Shown here: positions 1 to 9,111 of the stretch, piece after piece
How positions within the stretch are numbered: position 1 is the stretch's first letter
Layout of the letters: every line of letters starts with the position of its first letter
Source of the DNA: Pedosphaera sp.
Lineage (GTDB): Bacteria; Verrucomicrobiota; Verrucomicrobiia; Limisphaerales; F1-12-MAGs170
Length of the DNA: 35,603 bases
Assembly (NCBI GenBank): GCA_009695275.1
Contig: SIBF01000024.1
Location: forward strand, 1-35,603
Reading direction: 5' to 3'
Notes under the pieces: model-generated
The model's database searches: none
What the model was told of the DNA's origin: nothing
What the model saw: only the letters and a program-made list of their open reading frames with translations
Program-made: the position numbers and the translations under genes

Positions 1-128
1 CCAAGGTCAGGAAAAAGGAGTGGGTCGTTTGAACAGTCTGTCATGCTCGAAATGAAAGCCAGTGCAGTGCCAATCCCTTTGATAAACCTAGCGCAATTGC
101 ACTTTTCTCTCTCCGTTTTCCGCCAGGC

Positions 129-356
129 TATGATCGATCCGGGCTAAAGGGTTGGACCATTGGCAAGTGCCAGTCGGCAGTCGCCGGTGAGCCGCAACCT
201 TATTACATGATCGTCGGCCTCTACGCCGACACTCGCGCCGACCTGGAAGCCATCATTGCGTCGCCCGAGGGGCAGGCAACGATCGCTGATGTGCCACGAT
301 TCGCGACTGGCGGCTTTACATTTATGTTCAATGATGAGGTCGTGTTGGTCCCCTGA
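129..356 (+). pseudogene. EthD-family protein remnant, 5'-truncated
   Basis: Reading codons that begin at multiples of three gives an open frame that resembles EthD-family proteins (small ferredoxin-like alpha/beta-barrel dimers) from about position 138 to the TGA at 354-356. Recognisable stretches are GLKGWTIGKCQSAVAGEPQP, YYMIVGLYADTRADLEAII, ASPEGQATIADVPRF and ATGGFTFMFNDE, which match the C-terminal two thirds of a typical ~100-residue member. The N-terminal strand with the conserved YY..TH-type motif is absent. The frame has no ATG/GTG/TTG start upstream of the homology, and the next in-frame stop is at 30-32. The ATG at 130 is in another frame. The likely reading is a truncated, inactive copy. 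Family assignment is from memory of the family pattern. Confidence 0.6.
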
Positions 357-504
357 GAGCTGGCTTGAGATTCTGGAAAAGTTCCACCGCATTCCCGCCG
401 CCCGTTGGAGATTCCGGGATTGAACCGCCCAGGCCAGCGGCTGATTGTTGCGAATGCCCTGAAAGTCTTCGCGAAACTTTCGTGGGCACCATACCATCAC
501 CAGC

Positions 505-1989
505 ATGAGCCGCATTTCCATCGTTCAGCTTCTCATTCTGTGCCTGCTGGGTGTTCCGTGGTTCGGCCACGCGGCGGACGCCCGGCGGCCCAACATCCTT
601 CTCGTGATGACCGATGATCAGGGTTACGGAGAAATGAGCTGCCATGGAAATCCCATTCTGAGGACACCCAATCTGGACCGCCTCCACGCTCGCAGCGTCC
701 GGTTCACGGACTTTCACGTCAGCCCTACTTGCTCACCCACGCGCGCGGCACTGTTGACCGGCCGGCATGAATTCCGGTCGGGCGTCACGCACACGATCTT
801 CGAACGCGAGCGGCTCGGTCTTTCCGCGACGACGATGCCGGAGGTTTTACGGTCGGCGGGTTACTCCACAGGCATCTTTGGCAAGTGGCATCTCGGCGAC
901 GAGGAGCCGTATCAACCGCACCGCCGCGGCTTCGACGAGGTCTTCATTCACGGCGGCGGCGGCATTGGGCAGACCTATCCCGGCAGTTGTGGGGACGTGC
1001 CCGGGAATACTTATCGAGACCCGGTGATCCGGCACAACGGACGGTTCGTGCGCACGGAAGGTTACTGCACGGATGTTTTCATCGAACAGGCGTCACGCTG
1101 GATCAACGACTGCCGCCGCAAGGATCGACCTTTCTTCGCTTACATCACCCCGAACGTTCCGCACGGTCCTTTCATCAGCCCCGGTTCTGAGTGGGAGGCG
1201 CCATATCTCAATCGCGGACTGTCCACTGATATCGTCCGCTATTACGCGATGATCGCGCACTTCGACGCCGCGTTGGGCCGGCTGTTGGACCGGTTGACGG
1301 AATGGAAGCTTGAGCAGGAGACGCTGGTGATTTTCATGACCGACAACGGCCACTCCGTCCCGGGAATCTTCAATGCCGGCATGAGAGGCATGAAAGGAAC
1401 TGCGTATCAGGGTGGCACCCGTGTGCCATCCTTCTGGAGCTGGCCCGGCAAATTTCCGGAAGGCGTGGATGTGAACCGGTTGACCGCGCATCTGGATGTG
1501 TTCCCAACGCTTGTGGAATTGTCAGGCGGGAAAGTCCCGCGCCAGGTCCGCCGGGATTGGGAGGGCCGCAACCTGTTACCCTTGTTGAAGAATCCCAACG
1601 CCCGGTGGCCGGATCGCATGCTCTTCACGCATTTCGGACGTTGGGAATCCGGCCAGGCCGAAGCACATAAGTTCAAGGTTTGCGCCGTGCGCAACCAACG
1701 CTTTCGCCTGGTCAACGATGTTGAACTTTACGACATCCAGGCCGATCCAGGTGAAACGATCAATGTCACTGCACAGCACCCGATGGAAGCGGCCCGGCTG
1801 CGCGCAGCCTATGCACGCTGGTGGAAAGACGCATTGCCATCAGCCCTCGCCAGCGAATGGGACCGTGGTCCTGAGATCAATCCGTTCAAGCAACTCTATT
1901 GGGAAGAACTGGGCGGCGCTGCCGACGAGGCGATCCGGCAGCGCATGAACCCGGACCACAAATTCAATCCCAAGCGTCCGCCGCTCTGA
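505..1989 (+). CDS. Secreted type I (formylglycine) sulfatase
   Basis: 494 aa. Residues 1-23 form a signal peptide ending FGHA. The mature protein starts with the sulfatase N-terminal block: RRPNILLVMTDDQGYG, where D37/D38 are predicted calcium ligands. The catalytic motif CSPTR (residues 76-80) inside CSPTRAALLTGR supplies the cysteine that a maturase converts to formylglycine. GKWHLG (126-131) and FMTDNGH (D280, N281) complete the active site. The family hydrolyses sulfate esters of carbohydrates or aryl compounds, here in the periplasm or outside the cell. No sulfatase maturase (anSME/FGE) is in the window, so it must be encoded elsewhere. The start at 505 is the first Met of the signal peptide, with no clear Shine-Dalgarno. 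The gene begins the plus-strand hydrolase cluster. The substrate is unknown. Confidence 0.93.
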   Translation: MSRISIVQLLILCLLGVPWFGHAADARRPNILLVMTDDQGYGEMSCHGNPILRTPNLDRLHARSVRFTDFHVSPTCSPTRAALLTGRHEFRSGVTHTIFERERLGLSATTMPEVLRSAGYSTGIFGKWHLGDEEPYQPHRRGFDEVFIHGGGGIGQTYPGSCGDVPGNTYRDPVIRHNGRFVRTEGYCTDVFIEQASRWINDCRRKDRPFFAYITPNVPHGPFISPGSEWEAPYLNRGLSTDIVRYYAMIAHFDAALGRLLDRLTEWKLEQETLVIFMTDNGHSVPGIFNAGMRGMKGTAYQGGTRVPSFWSWPGKFPEGVDVNRLTAHLDVFPTLVELSGGKVPRQVRRDWEGRNLLPLLKNPNARWPDRMLFTHFGRWESGQAEAHKFKVCAVRNQRFRLVNDVELYDIQADPGETINVTAQHPMEAARLRAAYARWWKDALPSALASEWDRGPEINPFKQLYWEELGGAADEAIRQRMNPDHKFNPKRPPL

Positions 1990-2054
1990 GCGCGTCCGAA
2001 TTGATGATTCGCGCTTGGCCCTCGTGCTCCCTTGGTCCATCCTGCCGGTGACTC

Positions 2055-3890
2055 ATGAATCCAACACGCCGCCTATTCACCCTCTGTTTGGCGTCTTCTT
2101 TGATTCTGTTCATTGCTCAACCGGCGATATCTGGCACGTTTGAAAAACTCGGCATCCCTGTCCGCGTGGGCGGGTTGATGGGCTGCATCGCCGGCCCGAA
2201 CGGACGCGGCGGCGAGGCGCTTTACTTCAACTTCAATCAAATCAGCGGGAAGCTGTTCCTCGTGCAGGTGGATCCGGACACCGGCGAGGCGCGGCAATTC
2301 AATGCGCCCGAAGGTCCGGGTGCCTGGGCCCTCATCGCGGGGCCGGACGAACGGATTTATCTCGGCACCTGGGACGGCGGGCTGGTGCTGCGGTTCGATC
2401 CGAAGCACCCGGACAAAGGCATCGAGGTCGTGGGCAAGCCTTCGCCCACCGAGGAGTATCTGTGGCAATACGACCTGGGAAAGGATGGCAAGCTTTACGC
2501 CTGCACTTACCCGCAAGCAAAGCTCGTGAGCTTCGATCCGAAGACTGGCGCGATGGAAGACCTGGGCCGCATGCACCCGACCGAGATGTATTCGCGCAGC
2601 GTGGCCGTCGGGCCGAATGGCAAGATTTACTTGGGCGTCGGCACGGAGAAGGGCGACCTCGTCGTGTTTGATCCCGCGACCAAACAACACCGCAGCCTGC
2701 TGCCGCCGGGATTGGAAGGCACGGAGGGCTGGACCACGGTTGGCGTCTCGAGGCGCAGCGATGGAAACGTCTATGCCGAATTCGGCACCAACCTGATGCG
2801 CCTGGATGATGAGACCCCGGTTCGCGTGGAAACCGCGCCGGACCGGCCTCAATTGAAGCTTCGCGATGGCCGTGTGGTTTCCCTGTTCGAACGCGGGCGG
2901 TTCACGTTGCTCGATCCGAAGACGGGCAAGACCGTCGATCGCACGTTCAAGTATGCGGGCAACGGCGACCACATCTTCATGGTCGGAGCCGGGCCATCGA
3001 ACTGCGTCTATGGCAGCACGGCGATGCCGCTTGAAGTGTTCCGCTACGACCCGGCGGCAGATCGCAGCGAGCATCTCGGACAGATGCCGGGCGGCGAGGT
3101 GTATTCGATGCTCGAACGCGAAGGGAAGCTTTACCTTTGCTATTACGGCGGCGCGATCATGAACCTCTACGATCCCGCCAAGCCGTTTTGGAAGCACGGC
3201 ACCGGCGCGGACTCAAATCCCATTTCGTTCGGCGGCGTTGGCGATGGTCACCTGCGTCCGCGAGCGATGATTTATGGGCCGGAAGGTTCGATCTGCGTGG
3301 GCAGCGAACCGCCCTACGGCCAGTTGGGCGGCGCGATCGGGGTCTGGGATCCGAAGCAGAACAAGACGATCGAGAATTACCGCCACGTGATCACGAATCA
3401 GAGCATCGTGTCGCTGGCGTGGGAACCGAAGAGCGGGCTGATCTTCGGCGGTAGCGGCAACTATGGCGGCGGCGGCACCCGTGCGGTGGAGAAGGAGGCG
3501 AAGTTCTTCGCGTTTGACCCGAGGAAGAAGGAGAAGGTGTTTGAAACGGTGCTGGCACCCGGCGCGCGAAATTACCCGGCCACCCTCGCGGCCAACGGCA
3601 AAGTGTTCACCACCGTCGGGGACAAAATGTTCATCTTTGATCCGCGTGAGATGAAGGTGTCGCAGACGATCCAGCTACCGGGCCCGCAGGTGGAGATTTC
3701 GCTCGGTCAGCTTCGGGATGGCCGATTGGTCGGCCTGACAACAAAGGGCGTTTATGTCGTTGACGCCGCGCGCGGCGAGGTTGTGCAAACCGAGAAGGCG
3801 CCCGTGCCAGTGCGTTGCGGTTTCGCGCTGGTGGACGACATGGTTTATTTCGGCTCCAATGCAGAGTTGTGGCGCTGGCGGAACCACTGA
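2055..3890 (+). CDS. Secreted beta-propeller (SMP-30/YncE/PQQ-like) protein
   Basis: 611 aa with a signal peptide (about residues 1-26, ending AQPAISG). The body is made of blades with a recurring pattern [14 protein letters not shown]...[14 protein letters not shown]...[21 protein letters not shown], in which an 'xDGxhYhGt' strand is followed by an FDPxT turn. This is typical of SMP-30/strictosidine synthase-like, YncE-like or PQQ-type propellers. No catalytic signature is clear, so it could be a ligand-binding propeller or a lactonase/lyase. It lies 65 bp after the sulfatase and 41 bp before the nitrilase-type gene in the same orientation, so an operon is plausible. A long minus-strand frame over its first half is a GC-rich shadow. 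Confidence 0.8.
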   Translation: MNPTRRLFTLCLASSLILFIAQPAISGTFEKLGIPVRVGGLMGCIAGPNGRGGEALYFNFNQISGKLFLVQVDPDTGEARQFNAPEGPGAWALIAGPDERIYLGTWDGGLVLRFDPKHPDKGIEVVGKPSPTEEYLWQYDLGKDGKLYACTYPQAKLVSFDPKTGAMEDLGRMHPTEMYSRSVAVGPNGKIYLGVGTEKGDLVVFDPATKQHRSLLPPGLEGTEGWTTVGVSRRSDGNVYAEFGTNLMRLDDETPVRVETAPDRPQLKLRDGRVVSLFERGRFTLLDPKTGKTVDRTFKYAGNGDHIFMVGAGPSNCVYGSTAMPLEVFRYDPAADRSEHLGQMPGGEVYSMLEREGKLYLCYYGGAIMNLYDPAKPFWKHGTGADSNPISFGGVGDGHLRPRAMIYGPEGSICVGSEPPYGQLGGAIGVWDPKQNKTIENYRHVITNQSIVSLAWEPKSGLIFGGSGNYGGGGTRAVEKEAKFFAFDPRKKEKVFETVLAPGARNYPATLAANGKVFTTVGDKMFIFDPREMKVSQTIQLPGPQVEISLGQLRDGRLVGLTTKGVYVVDAARGEVVQTEKAPVPVRCGFALVDDMVYFGSNAELWRWRNH

Positions 3891-3931
3891 GCTTCCGGCG
3901 TTGCCACACTTTCTCAGAGCGGCAAACGACA

Positions 3932-5353
3932 ATGATGACAATGACACCAGGTGAACAGGACACGCACGTCAGCCAGGCCGCTCACGGAATTTTCAGGCGC
4001 GCACTTTGGGTCACATGGCTATGGTGGTTGGCAACGACGGTTTTCACCATCTTCCCCGCCGCGTCCGCGTCGGCTGACTCGAACCTCGGCGACTGGCGGG
4101 GCGTTTCCGTGCGCGAGGAGATTCGCCCCGAGTTTCTCACGCGACAGGATCGCGGAGGTGACAAGCAAGGCAGCCTTGTCATTCGGGCGGACGATCGCGA
4201 TGGGCTGGACGGTCATTGGGAGAAGACGTTCCCGGTCACCGGTGGCAAGTGGCATCGGTTTCTCGTTTTGAGACGCGTTGAGAACATCTCATCGCCGCGA
4301 CGCTCGGCGCTCGTGCGCATCCACTGGCGCGATGCCAATGGCAGGCCCGTTCGCCATGATGCCCCTGGCGCCCACAGCTTCGCGCCGGATGTGGCACCCG
4401 TCGCCGAGCCGGAATATCCGAACGACGGTGCTCTTGATGCGGCGGGTTGGACAGAAGTGAGCGGCGTTTACCACGTTCCATCCAAGGCGACGCAGGCGAT
4501 GGTCGAATTGCACCTTCGCTGGGCCCCGCGCGGGGTGGTGGAGTGGAGAGGGGTTTCCCTCGCTGAAGTGCCACCGCCCGCGCCGCGCAAGGTCCGCCTG
4601 GCCACGGTCCATTACATTCCGAAGGACGGGAAATCAGCAATGGACAGTTGCCGCCAGTTCGCGCCATACCTCGAAGAAGCCGCGAAGAAGCATGCGGATC
4701 TCGTCGTTCTCCCTGAAACGCTCACGGCCGCCGGAAATCGCCTGTCCTATCTTGAGGCCGCCGAACCGATCCCGGGTCCCTCAACGGCTTACTTCGGCGC
4801 ACTGTCGAAGACGCATGGCTTGCATCTCGTCGTGGGCCTTGTCGAGCGCGAACGGCATCTCATTTACAACACCGGCGTGCTCATTGGCCCCGACGGCGCG
4901 CTTGTCGGCAAGTATCGGAAGGTCTCCCTGCCGCGGACCGAGATCGAGGCGGGCATCACGCCGGGCACGGAGTATCCGGTGTTCGAGACGAAGCTCGGCC
5001 GCATCGGCATGATGATCTGCTACGACGGCTTTTTTCCGGAACCGGCGCGGCAACTGGCCATTCGAGGCGCGGAGATCATTGCGTTTCCGGTGGCTGGCTG
5101 CAATCCGTTGCTCGCCGCCGCGCGCGCGTGCGAGAATCACGTCTTCCTCGTGAGCAGCACGTATTCCGACACTTCGTTGAACTGGATGATCTCGGCCGTT
5201 TATGATCGCGAAGGCCGCGTGCTCGCGCAGGCGAAGGAATGGGGCACCGTCGCCGTCGCGGAAGTGGACCTGGGGGAGCGCCTCTACTGGTCGAGCCTCG
5301 GCGATTTCAAGTCGGAGATTCCGCGGCACCGGCCGGTGTGGAAGGGTGAATGA
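3932..5353 (+). CDS. Exported carbon-nitrogen hydrolase (nitrilase superfamily) with N-terminal accessory domain
   Basis: 473 aa from ATG 3932. The frame is open further upstream into the previous gene, but that part lies out of frame over the propeller gene. Residues 20-50 form a hydrophobic export segment ([17 protein letters not shown]) ending ASA. Residues ~50-215 look like a carbohydrate-binding or jelly-roll domain. Residues ~220-473 are a CN_hydrolase domain with the Glu-Lys-Cys triad visible: E262 in [10 protein letters not shown]330 in [10 protein letters not shown]363 in MMICYDGFF. The family cleaves or forms non-peptide C-N bonds (amides, N-carbamoyl groups, nitriles). Export and the accessory domain suggest an amide on an extracellular molecule. 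Its stop overlaps the next gene's start by 4 bp (ATGA), indicating translational coupling with the amidohydrolase. Exact substrate unknown; alternative starts are ATG 3935 and 3941. Confidence 0.88.
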   Translation: MMTMTPGEQDTHVSQAAHGIFRRALWVTWLWWLATTVFTIFPAASASADSNLGDWRGVSVREEIRPEFLTRQDRGGDKQGSLVIRADDRDGLDGHWEKTFPVTGGKWHRFLVLRRVENISSPRRSALVRIHWRDANGRPVRHDAPGAHSFAPDVAPVAEPEYPNDGALDAAGWTEVSGVYHVPSKATQAMVELHLRWAPRGVVEWRGVSLAEVPPPAPRKVRLATVHYIPKDGKSAMDSCRQFAPYLEEAAKKHADLVVLPETLTAAGNRLSYLEAAEPIPGPSTAYFGALSKTHGLHLVVGLVERERHLIYNTGVLIGPDGALVGKYRKVSLPRTEIEAGITPGTEYPVFETKLGRIGMMICYDGFFPEPARQLAIRGAEIIAFPVAGCNPLLAAARACENHVFLVSSTYSDTSLNWMISAVYDREGRVLAQAKEWGTVAVAEVDLGERLYWSSLGDFKSEIPRHRPVWKGE

Positions 5354-6144
5354 AGCGCATGGAAATCTGGGACCTTCATTGCCACCTGGGCGGCGTGCCG
5401 GGAGAGACGCCCGAGGCGCGGCTTGGGAAGCTGCTCGAGTACGCGGACCGCATGGGCATTGCGCGATTGTGCGTCTTCATGGGCATGGAGTTCAGCTACG
5501 ATCCGTCGCCTGAAAAACTGCGGGAGGACAACAATGCGGTGCTCCGCGCCATCCGCGCGCATCCCGGCCGCGCATTTGGTTTCGTTTATCTCAATCCGAA
5601 GCACACGCAGGCCAGCCTGGATGAACTGAATCGTTGTGTGCGGGACGGCCCGATGGTCGGCGTGAAGCTCTGGGTGGCGCAGCATTGCAACGCGCCGGAG
5701 CTGGACCCGATCATCGCGCGCGCGGCCGAACTCAAGGCGCTCATCTTCCAGCACACATGGCTCAAGATCACCGGCAACCTGCCGGGCGAATCCACACCGA
5801 TGGACCTTGCCGAACTTGCCGCGCGGCATCCGGACGCGCTGCTCGTGTGTGGGCACACGGGGGGTGATTGGGAGGTTGGAATCCGCGCCATTCGTCCGCA
5901 CAACAATGTGTATGCCGATTTGGCGGGCGGTGATCCCACGGCCGGCATCACCGAGATGGCCGTGCGCGAACTCGGAGCCGAACGTGTTCTTTACGGTAGC
6001 GATGCCGCCGGCCGCAGCTTTGCTTCGCAGCTCGCGAAGGTGCATGGAGCGGACATTCCCGAGCGGGCCAGGCGGCTGATCTTCGCGGAGAATCTCAAGC
6101 GTCTGCTTGCCCCCATCCTGAGAGAGAAGGGAATGAGAGTGTGA
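5350..6144 (+). CDS. Metal-dependent amidohydrolase (Amidohydro_2 TIM barrel)
   Basis: 264 aa, cytoplasmic (no signal peptide). All expected metal or catalytic positions of the amidohydrolase_2 TIM barrel are present: HxH at 10 and 12 (DLHCHLGG), K106 (GVKLWV), H135 (FQHTW), H169 (CGHTGG) and D218 (YGSDAAG). The family includes hydrolases and decarboxylases acting on amides, lactones or aromatic acids. The start ATG overlaps the TGA of the nitrilase-type gene (ATGA), so the two are likely co-translated and may act in sequence on one substrate. An alternative start is the internal Met at residue 4. Length is typical for compact members. Specific function is unassigned. Confidence 0.85.
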   Translation: MKRMEIWDLHCHLGGVPGETPEARLGKLLEYADRMGIARLCVFMGMEFSYDPSPEKLREDNNAVLRAIRAHPGRAFGFVYLNPKHTQASLDELNRCVRDGPMVGVKLWVAQHCNAPELDPIIARAAELKALIFQHTWLKITGNLPGESTPMDLAELAARHPDALLVCGHTGGDWEVGIRAIRPHNNVYADLAGGDPTAGITEMAVRELGAERVLYGSDAAGRSFASQLAKVHGADIPERARRLIFAENLKRLLAPILREKGMRV

Positions 6145-6225
6145 AGCGACCGTTGTTGGAACCTGGTCCTGTTATCCGCTCATTCATCGCTTGCTCACCG
6201 CGTCGAAGTTTAGCAGATTGACGCC

Positions 6226-6462
6226 ATGAGCGCGGCGGAGATTGTTAAAGAATTGGGAGCCTTGCCGGAGTCGGAGAAAGCAGGCGTAGCACGATCTGTG
6301 TTGGAAACCCTGTACCCCGCAAGCGGGCAGATGATCGAGCGCGTTCTGCGCCGTTTGGAGCACCCAGACGTTCCGGGAGATTTTTGGGAAGCGGTGGAAG
6401 AAGTCGAAGATGGAAAGTCCACCGAGATGAGGGATGAGCATTTTGAAAAGCCTCCCGTGTGA
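6226..6462 (+). CDS. Putative type II antitoxin of a RelE/ParE-type module
   Basis: 78 aa, acidic and mostly helical. The N-terminal half (ELGALPESEKAGVARSVLETL) resembles short addiction-module antitoxins, and the tail FWEAVEEVEDGKSTEMRDEH followed by FEKPPV is the kind of extended C-terminal segment that wraps a RelE-fold toxin. The gene ends in GTGA, overlapping the GTG start of the downstream RelE-like gene by 4 bp, which is the usual antitoxin-first arrangement. Such antitoxins normally bind the toxin and repress their own promoter. No operator was recognised upstream. Function is inferred from size, tail and position rather than from a firm family match. Confidence 0.65.
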   Translation: MSAAEIVKELGALPESEKAGVARSVLETLYPASGQMIERVLRRLEHPDVPGDFWEAVEEVEDGKSTEMRDEHFEKPPV

Positions 6463-6737
6463 ACGGCTATCGCTACAAGGCGGCCCCGAAGTTCTGGCGG
6501 AATTACAAAAAGCTCACCGCGATTCAAGTGCGTTCGGTACTGGCGGCGTGGCAAATCTTCAAGCGCGACCCCTTCGACCCTCGATTGAAGACGCACAAGA
6601 TCCATCGCCTCTCCGCCGCCTATGGCAAGACCGTTTACGCCGTCGAAGTTGAGCGCGACTTGCGGGTCGTATTTATCGTGGATCAAGGGACCGTGTTCAC
6701 GTTGGACGTTGGGACGCACGACCTTTACCGCGCTTGA
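6459..6737 (+). CDS. RelE/ParE-superfamily toxin
   Basis: 92 aa, starting with GTG inside the GTGA overlap with the antitoxin. It is basic and has the RelE/ParE layout: N-terminal helices (APKFWRNYKKLT), the DPFDPRLKTHKIHRL segment, then the central strands YAVEVERDLRVVFIVD and the closing strand TLDVGTHDLYR. These strands and the R-V-x-F pattern are typical of mRNA interferases or gyrase-poisoning ParE proteins; which activity applies cannot be decided. A TTG-start extension to 6434 is possible but would overlap the antitoxin more deeply. The pair sits between two amidohydrolase genes and ends 24 bp before the next start. Confidence 0.75.
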   Translation: MNGYRYKAAPKFWRNYKKLTAIQVRSVLAAWQIFKRDPFDPRLKTHKIHRLSAAYGKTVYAVEVERDLRVVFIVDQGTVFTLDVGTHDLYRA

Positions 6738-6761
6738 ACCCACCTGCGAGCCCTTAGCCAC

Positions 6762-7655
6762 ATGGAATATCGCAACTCAGCCTCTCCCATCGAGCGCCGA
6801 GATTTTTTGAAACTTGCCGCCGTGAGCGCGGGGCTTCTGACTGTTGGGCAGATGGGGAACGCGGCAACTTCACGAGCCGGATCGCCGGGCTTGATTGATG
6901 TGAACGTCAACCTCTCACGTTGGCCGACGCGCCGGCTGCCTTTGGACGATCCGGAGAAGTTAGTGGCCAGGCTGCGTTCGCGCGGCGTGACGCAAGCATG
7001 GGCCGGAAGCTTCGATGGATTGCTGCATAAGGATCTCACTGCGGTAAACGCTCGGTTGGCCGAGGAATGTCGCCGACATGGACGCGGCATGCTGCTGCCA
7101 TTCGGTTCGATCAACCCGACACAGCCCGATTGGGATGAGGAATTGAGCCGGTGCGCGGAAGTGCATCGGATGCGCGGCATCCGGCTGCATCCGAATTACC
7201 ACGGCTACAAGCTTGACGATCCCGCCTTCGCTCGCCTGCTGAAGTTGGCGACTGAGCGCAAGCAGATCGTCCAGCTTGCACTCGTGATGGAGGACGAGCG
7301 GATGATGCATCCGCTGCTGCGCGTCGAGCCGGTGGACACTGCACTGCTCGTGAGTGTGTTGAAACAGACGCCCGGTTTGCGTCTGGTGCTGGTCAATTCA
7401 CTGCACACATTGCGGGGCGACGCACTTCGAACGCTCATCGCGGCTGGCGACGTCAGTGTCGAGATCTCCATGCTGGAAGGCGTGGGCGGTGTTGCGAGCC
7501 TCCTCGAACAGGTTCCCGCGAGCCGGGTGATTTTCGGCTCGCACGCGCCGCTGTTTTACTTCGAATCTGCGGAACTCAAGCTCAAAGAGTCGCCGCTGAC
7601 CATCGAGCAGATGCGAGCGATTCGCTCCGGGAATGCGAAACGTCTGCTCGCCTGA
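6762..7655 (+). CDS. Tat-exported amidohydrolase-fold protein lacking metal ligands
   Basis: 297 aa. The N-terminus has a twin-arginine signal, ERRDFLKLAAVSAG (residues 11-24), then a hydrophobic stretch. The body aligns by pattern with amidohydrolase_2 TIM barrels: an opening strand, an IRLHPNYHGY segment (140-149), and a closing FGSxAP segment. The metal-binding positions are changed. The HxH motif is NVN (N48, N50), the position of the late-strand His reads VNSLH (211-215), and the usual FGSD is FGSH (H261). It may therefore be a binding protein, or use another chemistry. DVNV...RWPxRRLP-type starts recur in related exported proteins of Planctomycetes and Verrucomicrobia (from memory). It is followed after 27 bp by the Tat-exported DegT gene. 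Confidence 0.75.
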   Translation: MEYRNSASPIERRDFLKLAAVSAGLLTVGQMGNAATSRAGSPGLIDVNVNLSRWPTRRLPLDDPEKLVARLRSRGVTQAWAGSFDGLLHKDLTAVNARLAEECRRHGRGMLLPFGSINPTQPDWDEELSRCAEVHRMRGIRLHPNYHGYKLDDPAFARLLKLATERKQIVQLALVMEDERMMHPLLRVEPVDTALLVSVLKQTPGLRLVLVNSLHTLRGDALRTLIAAGDVSVEISMLEGVGGVASLLEQVPASRVIFGSHAPLFYFESAELKLKESPLTIEQMRAIRSGNAKRLLA

Positions 7656-7682
7656 TCGCAAATTCCGGTTCATGTTCCGGGC

Positions 7683-9038
7683 ATGAACCACTCCGATTTG
7701 CCAGCCCACGCCACTTCTTCTGCTCCCGTCTCGCGCCGCCACTTCATTGCCGCCACCTCGGCCACCCTGCTTTCAGGCGCGCTGAAGTCTCCGGCTCAAG
7801 AGTCAGCCACTCCGGCAAATGACAGGCTCGCTGTTCACGGCGGCGTGAAAACGGTCAAGGCCGCCCCGAAACTCGGCCGCCGCTGGGGCGCACCCGAACG
7901 CGAGAGGCTCGATGCGATGATCGAACAGGACACGCTCTTTTACTGGAAAGGGCCGCAGACAACCGCGTTCGTCGAGAGCTTCAAGAAAGTTTGCCCGGCG
8001 ACATATGTGATGCCGTGTTCGTCCGGGACGGCTGCGTTGCACATCGCAGTGGCGGCGGCAGGCATCGGACCGGGCGACGAAGTGATCACCTCGCCGATCA
8101 CCGACATTGGGACGACAATCGGAGTCATCTACCAGCAGGGCGTGCCGGTGTTCGCCGACCTTGGCGCGAGCACCTACAACCTCGATCCAGCCGACGTGGA
8201 ACGTCGAGTCACGCCGAAGACGAAGGCGATCATCGGCGTGCATCTTTGCGGCAACCCGTGCGACCTCGCCGCATTGAAAGCGATTGCCGACAAGCACAAC
8301 CTGATTCTCATCGAAGACTGCGCCCAGGCGTGGGGCGCGAAGTTTCGCGGGCAGCCGGTCGGCACCGTGGGCCACATTGCGTGCTTCTCGCTGCAAAACT
8401 CAAAACACATCACGTCCGGTGACGGCGGTGTCGTGGCGTCGAATGATGAGCGGTTCGGCCCGATGCTCCAACGATTCGGCGACAAAGGCTACGACCGGGT
8501 GAAGGGCGGACTGTTCGAGCACTTCGCCACGAATTATCGGTGGACAGAATCGCAGGCAGCGGTGGCCACGGCTCAACTGGACCGCCTCGAAGCCATCGTG
8601 AGCACACGTTCGCGGTTTGGGAATCTGTTGAGCCAAAAGATCGCCGATGCGCCGGGCGTGCTGCCACACCACGTGCATCCCGGGGATCGGTGCGGCTACT
8701 GGTTCTATTTCTTCCGTGTCAATCCGGCAGCGTTGCGTTGCACGCGCGAGGAGTTCGTCAAGGCGCTCGGCGCCGAGGGTGTCGAGTCCGGCCTCGGCTA
8801 CATTCCAGTGCCGCTCTATGGAAACCCGGTGTTCCAGAAGCACGGTTTCTTCGCGGGACGCTGGCCGCTGCGCGAGTTCGGCCTCACGACGATGGATTAC
8901 TCGAAAGCGAGTTGCCCCGAAGCCGAGGCGATCCTGAAGACCGGCATCCGCATCACGATTCACGAAGGCATGACGGAGGAATACATCCTTGCCACCGCTG
9001 CCGCCGTGCGAAAAGTGGCGCGATATTACAAGGTATGA
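7683..9038 (+). CDS. Tat-exported DegT/DnrJ/EryC1/StrS-family PLP protein
   Basis: 451 aa. Residues 15-40 form a twin-arginine signal (SRRHFIAATSATLLSG). The rest is a complete DegT/DnrJ/EryC1/StrS fold-type I aminotransferase. It has the phosphate-binding SSGTAAL (113-119), the cofactor-stacking and Asp region LIEDCAQAWGAK (209-220), and the PLP lysine K241 in CFSLQNSKHITSGDGG. Family members usually transaminate nucleotide-linked keto-sugars in the cytoplasm. A Tat signal means export of a protein folded with PLP, so either a periplasmic sugar aminotransferase or dehydratase, or a repurposed binding protein. Probable operon with the preceding Tat-amidohydrolase (27-bp gap) and the following sulfatase (73-bp gap). 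Confidence 0.88.
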   Translation: MNHSDLPAHATSSAPVSRRHFIAATSATLLSGALKSPAQESATPANDRLAVHGGVKTVKAAPKLGRRWGAPERERLDAMIEQDTLFYWKGPQTTAFVESFKKVCPATYVMPCSSGTAALHIAVAAAGIGPGDEVITSPITDIGTTIGVIYQQGVPVFADLGASTYNLDPADVERRVTPKTKAIIGVHLCGNPCDLAALKAIADKHNLILIEDCAQAWGAKFRGQPVGTVGHIACFSLQNSKHITSGDGGVVASNDERFGPMLQRFGDKGYDRVKGGLFEHFATNYRWTESQAAVATAQLDRLEAIVSTRSRFGNLLSQKIADAPGVLPHHVHPGDRCGYWFYFFRVNPAALRCTREEFVKALGAEGVESGLGYIPVPLYGNPVFQKHGFFAGRWPLREFGLTTMDYSKASCPEAEAILKTGIRITIHEGMTEEYILATAAAVRKVARYYKV

Positions 9039-9111
9039 AAAACATCGAATGCCGTGAAACGTCCAGCCATCTGGTTGGCGTGACTTCCTGAAAACAGACA
9101 AACGAGATCCC

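Noticed and set aside
1-147. Frame open from the window edge, ending near the EthD remnant
   Set aside because: About 48 codons with no recognisable motif; it could be the 3' end of a gene outside the window but cannot be supported.
2073-3197. 374-codon minus-strand frame
   Set aside because: Antisense to the secreted propeller gene, which has a signal peptide and repeat structure; the minus frame is His/Arg/Ala-rich with no domain.
5284-6045. 253-codon minus-strand frame
   Set aside because: Antisense to the amidohydrolase with intact metal ligands.
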